NCBI RefSeq assembly: GCF_019320115.1
Contig: NC_089587.1
Location: 100,466,166-100,530,165, forward strand
DNA from: Miscanthus floridulus
Taxonomy: Eukaryota; Streptophyta; Magnoliopsida; Poales; Poaceae
Direction of reading: 5' to 3'
Length of the DNA: 64,000 nucleotides
The position numbers and the translations under genes are program-made. Below, piece by piece: positions 34,288 through 44,488 of this stretch; position 1 is the stretch's first letter; each line of letters begins with the position of its first letter. Below the pieces are notes generated by a model that saw only the letters and a program-made list of their open reading frames with translations, ran no database searches and had not been told where the DNA came from.

Positions 34288-35090
34288 TGATGAGTATAGG
34301 CCTGATCTTTCGAGAGGTAGCCGGTAAGTTCGATTTGTGGAGATCTCGACGTTGGCGATCCGGCTTCAAATCAGACACGATTTGAACCCTGCAACCGTTA
34401 CACCACTGCTCTGTTGGTTATCAACCAAGCACAACTTGATTGACCTCACCAAGAAGGCTTTTCCTGCAAGCAAATCGAAGAGCACCAGCAAGAAGGTAAA
34501 ACACGCAATCTGAAATTGCAAATATGAATGACACGAATATCAATAAAGGATTCAAGAACTCAGTTCCAAAGGACTAATCGACACAGTGGAGGAGATCAAG
34601 AACGGGGGCCCTGGATCACTGTAAAAAGATTTGTCACCACAGTTACAATGAACGATTCAGTTCCTCGATGGAAAACTAAACTCTAAACAAAACCCAATTG
34701 TGTAGCAGTGGCGGTGGCTGTGTTTATAGTCTAAGACTCGACCTAGGGTTGGGGACGGCTAGGGGTTGGGCGCCCACAACTTGGGCTTAAGGCCCAACAC
34801 GATACATGGCCAAGTTGGCCCAAATAGGTGATGCAGCACCTTGCCGTGGTCACACAGAATGATCCACAGACCTTCTGGAGCTGGGACTAGATCCAAAATG
34901 ACGGCGTCGTCGTCCCCTTTCCAACACATCCAAGAACAGCCCATTTCAATGTCGTATGAGGAAGTTATGACCGAAACAGTGATGACGTGTCTGCTAAATC
35001 CGAGGGCGACATGGCAGCTGAGTTGGGAACGAATTGGAACTTGGGAAAGACCATGGCGTCGGTGTGTCCAGCATGGCGATGTCCTCATCA
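34288..35090 (-). repeat. 3' LTR of element E (803 bp)
   Basis: TGATGAG to CTCATCA. It is followed by TCCTCCCCTTCTCG (35091-35104), the complement of a polypurine tract. Confidence 0.9.
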
Positions 35091-37073
35091 TCCTCCCCTT
35101 CTCGAATTGGAGTCGTCCTCGACTCCATCTTGGCGATGTCCTCATCATCCCCTCCTTGTAGAATTGGAGTCGTCCTCGACTCCATCCCATCATCAGCGAA
35201 CTCCTGCAAAAGGTTAGTGACAGCAGGCAATGCACCAGACATAAAAGGTTGACAAAACATAGTATAACATGATGCATCAGGATTATCACATAACTCAGCA
35301 GTAGTAGGAGTTGTAGCAAGAAAAGCACCTCCTTTTAACTTAATCCCATTATTTTTAGCAATGTCTGTTGGAGGTTTATTTTTGATCTCATTAGCATGTT
35401 TAATAATATCCATAGGAGATAAAGGCAGCAATGTAATTTTCTTGTCCTTATGTATGATAGTGTATGTATTAGTTCTACCATGGTGTAAAGCATCATTATC
35501 AAATTCCCATGGGTGACCTAACAAAATGGAACAAGCTTGCATAGGGACAACATCAAAATCAGCAGTATCATGATAAGAGCCTGTGAAAAAGCTAATGCGT
35601 GCTGATTTAGTTACCTTAGTCTTACCACTATTATTGAACCATTGAAGTTTATATGGATACGAATGTTGTCGTGTGGTCAAGCCAAGCTTGTCAACTAAAT
35701 CTGAACTCACCAAGTTGTTGCAACTCCCGCTATCAATGATAGTGAGAACACGACAACCCTGCACAATGAGATACATGTGGAACAAATTGTGGCATTGGAT
35801 CTTCATCTCTTCTTCATGACCCACACGTGTACTCAACACATGCTACACAAGAAGGCTAGGGTAGTCCGCGGCAACAGCCATGGAGTCAATGGTGATGGCC
35901 TCCTTATCTTGATCGCCCTCGGTGGGATCTGCATCAATGTTAGCAGCAAGGGCTAAATCATCTTCAACATCACTAGCACTTACATATCCATCCTCGGTAG
36001 CAATGAAAGCGCGACGACTGGGGCATTCCTTCATGACATGTCCCATGCCTTTGCATCGATGGCAAATGATTTTAGAGCTGGACGAGGAGGAGCTAGTAGA
36101 AGCACCCGGAGTGCCACCTTTCTTCAGCTGTGGAAACTGCACATTAGACAATTTACTTACCCCAAAAGAAAATGGAGGTGTAGATGGCTGTGGTGCAACA
36201 GGAAGCTTGGGCGTCTCCGGTTCAGAATGCTGCTGAAAATTCCTCCCATTGTTAGACCTGAAAGGCTGGTGTTGTTTGCGTCCCTGTACTTCTCGTTTGG
36301 TCTTAATAGCAAGATGATACAATTGGGAAAAATTGCGCCATTCTTTGTAATCAAGTATGTTCTGTATATCATGGTTTAAACCACCAAAAAAATCTAGCAC
36401 TAGCATCATGATCATCTTCATGTATACCACAACGTGCTAAACCAATAAGCAATTCTTGATAGTATGCTTCTACTCCTTTATCACCTTATTTTAAAGTTTT
36501 TAGTTTCAAACATAAATCACGTTGGTAATAAGGAGGAACAAAATGAGATGTCATACGTTGCTTTAAAACATTCCAAGTTTGAGGCACAGCAGTAGCATTA
36601 TTGGCATTGCAAAGATCACTCCACCAGAACAAAGCAAAATTAGTAAACTCACTAGTAGCAAGTCTAACTCTATGCTCAGCAGGAACATTATGAGAATCAA
36701 ATTTTTGTTGAACAGCAAGCTCCCAATCTAAATATGCCTCTAGATCAACATTACCAGCAAAAGGAGGTAGACTAAATTTAATTTTAGCAAAAGGATCATT
36801 ATTACCATGATTATTACCTGCCATACCGCGACGATTGAAGTTGAGGCGGCGACGGGCACCACTGTCAGCATACGCATCTTCATCACCAAAAGCATCCGCA
36901 TCTTCATCATCAGCATGATAAGGTGGAGGGCGTTGCTCAAGCTGTTCAATGCGGGTGACCAGATTGTTCACATTGCGCGTCAGCTCGGTCATAAGATTGC
37001 GTTGTTCAGTCATGAACATTGCAAGCTCGCCCTTGGACACGCACTCATTGAAGTCCGTCGGAGTTCCTGCCAT
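35091..37073 (-). pseudogene. Gag-aspartic protease of element E
   Basis: The start at ATG 37073 gives MAGTPTDFNECVSKG, a short coiled coil, an acidic DDEDADAFGDEDAY tract, and the retrotransposon gag core with DLEAYLDWELAVQQKF and ALFWWSDL. A stop lies at about 36486 and a frameshift in a T7 run at about 36395. Then come a CCHC knuckle CHRCKGMGHVMKEC (about 36030-36070), a stop at 35843, and a Gypsy-type retropepsin with DSGSCNNLV (about 35720) and ILLGHPW. The tail has two imperfect repeats around MESRTTPI and runs into the LTR. Gag packages RNA and the protease would cut Gag. Only three lesions, so decay is modest. Confidence 0.85.
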
Positions 37074-37079
37074 GGTTAG

Positions 37080-38361
37080 AAGATAGAAAAAGACAACACC
37101 AAAGTATTATCCCTATCAACTAAAAGGAAACAAGTGGTGGTGATGGTGGTGAAAGTGGAATGCAAAATCACAAGCGGCTTACCACCGTCTTGCCTGTATT
37201 CTTACCAACGCCAAACAGGAGCAAAATCAAAGTGGCGAAGCAATCTATTGTTGAGCGTGGGTAACAGTTGTAAGATGAACCTGTGCTGACAGAAGAATAT
37301 GTGGAGCTATGGGTAGGCACACAATATGACAGCAAGGATTAGCAATTAACGAGTGCAGAGTAGCGATTGTTCAATCTGGATCCAAAGTATAAATCACAGG
37401 TGCTGGCTAAGACGTGTCGAGACGTAGCGCAACAAGGTGAAAACAAAGGACGATCGAAAGAACTCACAGAACAAGCAAATAGCCTGGATTTCTTCTTTTT
37501 CCTGAATTTTTCCCGGATTTTACCAAAAGGCACTAGTAGGAAACAAACTTTTTTTTCACTATTTTTTTATACTTTTTTCCGAACAAGGATCACAAAAGAT
37601 GCAACCACAAAAATTGGCACCTACAACTGAGGTGGGATGTGGTCTACAGAAATTCAGCACGTTCTCTAAAAAGCGTGCAAAAACTTTGACAATTTTTTTT
37701 ATATTTTCCCGAATTTTTTTGGTAATTCTGATGAAACCAAACAGGGCAAAGCCCAGTTTGGGTCGGGTCCAAATGGTGTCAAGAAGCTACTGAAAAAATT
37801 TCAAATTTTTCTGATAAACGAGCGAAAAGTTATGCCTGTTTTACCGAAGGTATCTCAAGGTGTGTTTTCCGAGAGGCACAACACGGCGGTGGCAGTTAGG
37901 GCAAAGCATCCCTAAACTCTAACACCGATCACAGTAGTAGGTATTCGCCTGATGATGTAAGGAGGGCTGTGATGCAGGCAAAATAAGAGCGGCTGGCAAC
38001 CTATCTAGGGTTTGCGCGGCGGCGAGAAGTTACACAAGGCGGCTAGCGGGACAAGTCGAGTAATGTGGTGGCTTCGACTTGTTTGGGAATGGTGGATGGG
38101 ATAGCAGCGGAAAACAAAATCACAGCAACGGGCGATTGAACTATGACTACGAACACAATCCTAAACCAGCAACAAGACTTGACCACGGACACAAACTCAA
38201 CAACACGAATCTGAAACGAAATTGTAAAGGCACAAAGGGCGATAGGACAGTGGAAATTGAAATATTTTTGGGCTTTTTGTGGACTCTAGGTAATGAACAA
38301 ATATGAATCTAAGGCAAACGAGATTATACCTCGCGGTAAACCTGAAATATCTGATACCAAT
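37080..38361 (-). other. 5' leader of element E with primer-binding site
   Basis: Untranslated leader of about 1.3 kb between the 5' LTR and gag. TCTGATACCA at 38350-38359 is the complement of TGGTATCAGA, the tRNA-iMet primer site, two bases from the LTR. The rest has only short, unconvincing frames and homopolymer runs. Confidence 0.75.
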
Positions 38362-39346
38362 TGATGAGTATAGGCCCGATCTTTCGAGAGGTAGCCGGTA
38401 AGTTCGATTTGTGGAGATCTCGACGTTGGCGATCCGGCTTCAAATCAGACACGATTTGAATCCTGCAACCGTTACACCACTGCTCCATTGGTTATCAACC
38501 AAGCACAACTTGATTGACCTCGCCAAGAAGGCTTTTCCTGCAAGCGAATCGAAGAGCACCAGCAAGAAGGTAAAACACGCAATCTGAAATTGCAAATATG
38601 AATGACGCGAATATCAATAAAGGATTCAAGAACTCGATTCCAAAGGACTAATCGACACAGTGGAGGAGATCAAGAACGGGGCCCTGGATCACTGTAAAAG
38701 GATTTGTCACCATAGTTACAATGAACGATTCAGTTCCTCGATGGAAAACTAAACTCTAAACAAAACCCAATTGTGTAGCAGCGGCGGCGGCTGTGTTTAT
38801 AGTCTAAGACTCGACCTAGGGTTGGGGACGGCCAGGGGTTGGGTGCCCACAACTTGGGCTTAAGGCCCGACACGATACATGGCCAAGTTGGCCCAAATAG
38901 GTGACGCAGCACCTTGCCGTGGTCACACAGAATGATCCACGGACCTTCTAGAGCTGGGACCAGATCCAAAATGACGGCGTCGTCGTCCCCTTTTCAACGC
39001 ATCCAAGAATGGCCCGTTTCGATGTCGTATGAGGAAGTTATGACCGAAACAGTGACGACGTGTCTGCTGAATCCGAGGGCGACGTGGCAGCTGAGTTGGG
39101 AACGAATTGAAACTTGGGGAAGACCATGGCGTGGAGCTGGGACTAGATCCAAAACGACGGCATCGTCGTCCCCTTTCCAACGCATCCAAGAACGGCCCAT
39201 TTCGATGTCGTATGAGGAAGTTATGACCGAAACAGTGACGACGTGTCTGCTGAATCCGAGGGCGACGTGGCAGCTGAGTTGGAAACGAATTGGAACTTGG
39301 GGAAGACCATGGCGTCGGTGTGTCCAGCGTGGCGATGTCCTCATCA
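38362..39346 (-). repeat. 5' LTR of element E (985 bp, with a 182-bp tandem duplication)
   Basis: It matches the 3' LTR except that the segment from GAGCTGGGAC at 38951 is repeated from 39133, a unit of 182 bp. That accounts for the whole length difference from the 803-bp 3' LTR. Confidence 0.88.
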
Positions 39347-39351
39347 GTTTC

Positions 39352-39775
39352 CTAACTTGCCTCGCCTTTCTTCTTCTGACGAGGAGCAGGATCAGCCACA
39401 TGAGCATCATGATGAATAGCTAGATGATCAATAGTATGGGCACTTTTATGAGCCATTCAGTCAGTACTATGGGTATCTACAGGGGTAGCATTTTAAGGAG
39501 CACTCAAGGCAGCAGGACCTTGGTGCAGAGATTCACCCTACAGAGGCCGATCCATAGGTTCAGGCAGCTTTGTTTCACACATATTCCAGGAGACCGCATC
39601 CTTCGATAGATCAGCCAGGGCCTTCTACTTCAGCTGGGGCAGCACCTCCGTGATGATCAGCACGCTTCACTTCACACACCCACATCACCGAACATGCCCG
39701 CGTTGACTCCAACAGTGACGAGTGACTTTTCTTCTTTTTCTTTTCTTTTTGGTACTTGATGCCAAAGGGGGAGAA
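39352..39775 (+). pseudogene. Extra ORF of element C, 3' remnant
   Basis: The sequence after element E continues the reading frame that E interrupted. It gives an acidic, Ser/Glu/His-rich stretch (LSSSDEEQDQPHEHHDE) and then several stops. It would form the C-terminal tail of the extra ORF, and the low complexity fits a protein tail. The exact end is not clear. Confidence 0.4.
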
Positions 39776-40375
39776 AATTAGAGGGGTCAATAGATTTTTG
39801 ATGCCATGAGTTATCTGCAGCTGCGCCTTATGTCCAGATCCATTGAGAGTAGTTGTTAAGTTGTGAGTTTGAGAGTCGCTCAAAACTCTATTTTATGAAA
39901 TATGCTACTTTGTGACTTAATTTGCTTCAGATATGGACATGTATTCATGGTTACTGTTTTAGCTTGTCATATTCTAAGTTTAGATTGTTTTATATTCATA
40001 TGATCTGCTGTAGGAATCTGATTGCTACCTGACTAATAGTCAGGACGGCAGTGCCGCCCTCTATGGCCGGTAGTGCCGCCCTATGCTGTATCGGCTAGAG
40101 TCTTGTGTGCTTGAACTGATATGACCTATCATATGCATCACTCTTATTCCTGTGACACTTTGTTCAGCACCCCACAGTAGGCATGGATGTAGGGGGAGGT
40201 TCCTATCACACCTAAAATGTGAATCATGGCCTTTCATGCCAAATTGAGAATTCAAATCTCTATTCACATATTTAGGGGGAGGCTCCTACACCCATGGTTC
40301 AAAAATCTCAGTTTAGATTTCATATCATTTGTAAGCTCTAATTGGGTTGTCATCAATTACCAAAAAGGGGGAGAT
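39776..40375 (+). other. 3' untranslated zone and polypurine tract of element C
   Basis: No gene. Two GGCAGTGCC palindromes lie at 40043 and 40065. Purine tracts occur near 39761 (AAAGGGGGAGAAAA), 40190 (TAGGGGGAGG) and 40273, and the final one AAAAAGGGGGAGAT (40362-40375) abuts the 3' LTR. Several such tracts are typical of Sireviruses. Confidence 0.7.
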
Positions 40376-41628
40376 TGTAAGTGCAATCAAGCCCTATTAT
40401 GGGTTTTGGCATTAATGACCACCAAATTAGAGGACTAATGAGATTTATCGAGATGACAAGCAGGGAATCGAAAAATGAGGATGATGTACAGGTTGCAGGT
40501 GTCCTAATTACAAAAGGTGGCTAGACCTAGCTCAAAGGAAGTTTAGACTCTTTTATGTTTTGAAATTGAGTTTAGGGAAAGCCATACTATTAAGAGGAAT
40601 TTTAGGACAGTTGGTCAACTGTTGAACAAGATGCTCAAATTTACAGATTTACATCCTCTCACCTAGTTAAAACAGCCAGCCAAATTTCATATCATCTTAC
40701 CTGTTTTGGCTGGGGTGGCAGTGCCACCCTGTTAAGAGCGGCAGTGCCACCCTGTTAAGAGCGGCAGTGCCGCCCTTAACTGACCATTGGGCTCGAGGGG
40801 TATTTATACCCTTTAGGCCTGACCCACAACGGTCATCTTCTTCACTAAGTCATTCTGCTCGAAATAAGATAGAACCAAAGCTCACTTCTCTTCTCCATTG
40901 TTGCTCCACCATCCCTTAAGCAAATCATTGATTCCAACCATCAAAACTTGAGAGAAAAGGCAGCAAAACTCGATTGAAGAGCAGATCCACTGCTTCCCAA
41001 AGTCTAAGAGCATTTGGTTCATGTTTGGTCAGTGGTTCTAGGGTTTGTTACTCTTGGAGCTTGCTCCTAGCCAGCTAGGCGTCGCCCTTGTGCTTGCCAA
41101 CCTGTGTGGCAGCCTTGGGAGGTTTGTAACCTCATTCAAAAGCTAAAAAATCACCTCTCACCTCAAGAGTTCGCTCTCTTGATTTGAGAATGAGGGTAAG
41201 GCAAGCCTTTGTGGCAAGCGCAAGCCTTTTGTGGCTTCCTCAACAACATGGACTTAGGCAAACCTTTGTGGTGAGCTAAACCACAGGATAAATCTTGTGT
41301 CTCACGTGCTTCATATTGTTTACTTGCTGGTTTAGCTCATTGCTAGCTGTTATTAGGGTTTGGTTGCTCGATCCATGCTTGTGTGGAGTTTCTATGGTAT
41401 TCAGTCTTCAAACTAGATCTTGTCTTTCTATTGTAGGATTAAGCAGCTAGTGGGGTTAGGTTCATCTCTATAAAATCTCAGCTGTGTTAGATTTATTTTC
41501 ATAGAGCGGCAGTGCCACCCTAAAAGACCGGTAGTGCTGCCCTCTGTTCTCATAGAACTTTGAGTTGAATTTTTTATAGGCCTATTCACCCCCCTCTAGG
41601 CCTTCTTTATCTTCCTGTAGATCCTACA
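40376..41628 (+). repeat. 3' LTR of element C (1253 bp)
   Basis: TGTAAGTGC to CCTACA. It is exactly 23 bp longer than the 5' LTR because one GGCAGTGCCACCCTGTTAAG-type unit is tandemly duplicated (about 40713-40760). Confidence 0.9.
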
Positions 41629-41633
41629 CTTAG

Positions 41634-44483
41634 CAAGGATGTATGACATGTCAATCAACTTTTACCTTGGATTGCTCGAAGGAGAGGTATGTCATATAAG
41701 TGGGGGTGCATCAACACATATTTGAGAAATCCAATATGTTCAACTCATTCCTTAGCTTGCAAAACCTTTTCTCATCCAATGGCTTGGTGAATATATCGGC
41801 AAGTTGATCTTCAGTGCCTACACTCTCCATGCAAATATCCCCTTTTTGTTAGTGATCTCTTATGAAATGGTGGCGGACATCAATGTGCTTTGTTCTTGCA
41901 TGTTTTACTAGATTGTTGGTTAGCTTGATTACACTCTTATTGTCACATAGCAATGGCACTTTCTTGAACTTGATTCCAAAGTCATTCAAGGTGGCCTTCA
42001 TCCAAAGTATTTGTGCACAACAACTACCGGTGGATATGTATTCAGCTTCGACGGTTGATAATACAATACTATTTTGCTTCTTTCATGATCATGAAATAAG
42101 TGATTTTCCCAACAATTGACATGTGCCCGAGGTGCTTTTCCTTTTAACCTTACATCCCGCATAATCCAAGTTGGAGTAACCAACTAGCTCAAACTTTGCT
42201 CCTTTAGGATACCATAAATCAATATTTTGTGTATGCCTCAAGTACCTTAATATTCTCTTTGTAACCGTCAAATGACTCTCTTGGTGAGGCTTGAAATCTT
42301 GGACACATGCATACACTAAACATGACATCCAGCCTTGATGCGGTCATATAGAGTAGGCTTCCAATCATAGACCGATACAATTTTTGATTCACTATATTGC
42401 CACTTGCATCACTATCCAAGTTGCCATTTATTTCCATTGGTGTACTAATGGCTTTGCTATCACTCATGCCAAACTTCTTGATCATGTCCTTGATATACTT
42501 GCCTTGACTCACAAAAGTACCATTCTTCAATTGCTTGATTTGAAGACCAAGGAAGTAACTTAATTCTCTAATCATGGACATCTCAAACTCATTAGCCATC
42601 ATCTTTCTAAACTCTTCACAAAAGTCTTGATTGTTTGATCCAAATATGATGTCATCAACATAGATTTACAACACAAATAAATCTTTTCCAATCTTCTTGA
42701 TGAAAAGAGTGGTGTCGACCTTGCCCATCATGAACCCTTTAGAGAGTAGGAAGTCCCTCAATCTCTCATACCATACTCTAGGTGCTTGCTTCAAGCCATA
42801 CAATGCCTTCTTCAACTTGTACACATGGTCGGACTTCTTGTCATCTTCAAAATCGGGAGGTTGCTCAACATATACTTCTTCATTGATGTAATAATTAAGA
42901 AATGCACTCTTGACATCCATTTGATAGAGCTTGATGTTGTGGGCACAAACATATGCTAGCAAGATTCTAATTGCTTCCAATCTAGCAACCGGGGCATATG
43001 TTTCTACAAAGTCAAGACCTTCAACTTGTGTATAGCCTTGTGCTACCAATCTTGCTTTGTTCCTTACCACTATCCCATCTTGATCTTGCTTATTTCTAAA
43101 GACCCATTTGGTTCCAATCACATTGTGTCCCTTTAGTCTCTCCACTAATTCCCATACTTGATTTCTTATGAAGTTATTCAATTCTTCATGCATAGCATTC
43201 ACCCAATCAATATCCTTCAATGCTTCATCTATCTTCTTTGGTTCAATGGATGACACAAATGAGAAATGCTCACAAAATGAAGCCAATCTTGATCTTGTTT
43301 GTACACCTCTACAAATATCTCCAATAATAGTGTCCAATGGATGATCTCTTGCAATATTAGTTGGTTGGAGTATTGAAACTTGATTACTTGCACTTGCTTG
43401 ATCATTGGGTTGAGATGATGTACTAGCCACTTGATTTTGTTCATTATTATGAGAGCCATTTGTACTAGCTTGATTTGTATCATCTTGCACATTTGAGTTA
43501 GAGAGCACTTGCACTTGATCATCATTCACTTGCCTAGGCCTCAATTTACCAATATCCATGTTCTTCATGGCATTTGAAAGTTGAATGTCTTTAACATCTT
43601 CCAAGTTCTCATTATCTACTTGTGAACCCTTGATTTCATCAAATTCAACATCATGAACTTCCTCAAGAGTACCACTATCCAAATTCCAAACTCTATATGC
43701 TTTTCTTGTAGTGGAATAACTAAGTAGGAATCCTTCATCACATTTCTTGTCAAACTTGCCCAATCTAGTGCCTTTCTTCAAGATATAGCATTTGCAACCA
43801 AAGACCCAAAAATATGCAATGTTGGGCTTTCTACCATTCAAGAGCTCATATGGTGTCTTCTCTTTCAATGAGTGACAATAGAGATGGTTGCTATAATAGC
43901 AAGCCATGTTGATAGCTTTGGCCCAAAAAGATTGACTAACATTGTACTCACTAAGCATAGACCTTGCCATATCAATGAGTGTTCCATTCTTCCTCTCAAC
44001 AAGGCCATTTGATTATGGAGTGTACTTGGCCGAGAATTGATGTCTAATTCCAAATTCATCACATAATTCATCAATTCTAGTGTTCTTGAACTCACTACCA
44101 TTATCAGTTCTAACTCTCTTGATGGTTGTTTCAAACTCATTGTGAATGCCTTTGACAAATGATTTGAATGTTGCAAACACATCACTTTTGTCCACTAAAA
44201 AAAATACCCATGTGTATCTAGAATAATCATCCACTATCACAAAGCCATATTTGTTACCACTAATGCTAGTGTATTGAGTTGGTCCAAACAAATCCATGTG
44301 CAATAACTTAAATGCTTTACTAGTGCTCATCATGCTTTTCTAAGGATGGGTGTTTCCAACTTATTTGCCGGCTTGACAAGAGCTACAAAGTTTATCGTTC
44401 TCAAACACAACATCTTTCAAGCCTCTAACCAAGTCATGCTTAACCAATCTATTAAATTGTTTCATTCTAACATGACCAAGCCT
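41634..44483 (-). pseudogene. Pol of element B: integrase part, reverse transcriptase, RNase H part
   Basis: From high to low coordinate: CSSCQAGK of the integrase zinc finger (about 44400), core Asp in HMDLFGPTQ (about 44305), Asp in VRTDNGSEF (about 44110) and Glu in [10 protein letters not shown] (about 44000). A long linker follows, then RT with [34 protein letters not shown] and YVDD (about 42655). RNase H begins at YSNLDYAGCK (about 42170). Stops interrupt near 44350, 44020 (Gln codon to stop in the core) and 42666, just before YVDD. A frameshift lies near 42290. Domain order is Copia. Element D interrupts it in the integrase zinc finger. Confidence 0.88.
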
Positions 44484-44488
44484 TCTAC

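Larger units (their letters stand above)
34288..39346 (-). mobile_element. Non-autonomous Gypsy-type LTR element E (gag-protease only)
   Basis: LTRs at 34288-35090 (3') and 38362-39346 (5') have perfect inverted ends TGATGAG/CTCATCA. The flanks at 34283-34287 and 39347-39351 are both GTTTC, a perfect TSD. On the minus strand the order is 5' LTR, primer-binding site, leader, gag, aspartic protease, polypurine tract, 3' LTR. No reverse transcriptase, RNase H or integrase is present and there is no room for them, so it must borrow them. Similar gag-only plant elements have been called TR-GAG. About 9 differences in the first 330 LTR bases by eye suggest it is younger than C, as nesting requires. 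Confidence 0.9.
24285..41628 (+). mobile_element. Sirevirus-type Copia element C with an extra ORF after pol
   Basis: LTRs at 24285-25514 and 40376-41628 start TGTAAGTGC. The 3' copy ends GATCCTACA and the 5' copy GATCCTATA. A perfect 5-bp TSD, CTTAG, lies at 24280-24284 and 41629-41633. Inside are the primer-binding site, gag, protease, integrase, RT and RNase H in Copia order, then about 8.6 kb with an additional ORF, into which element E is inserted. Without E the element is about 12.3 kb. By eye the first 310 or so LTR bases differ at about 12 positions, mostly transitions, so the insertion is not recent. Confidence 0.93.
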
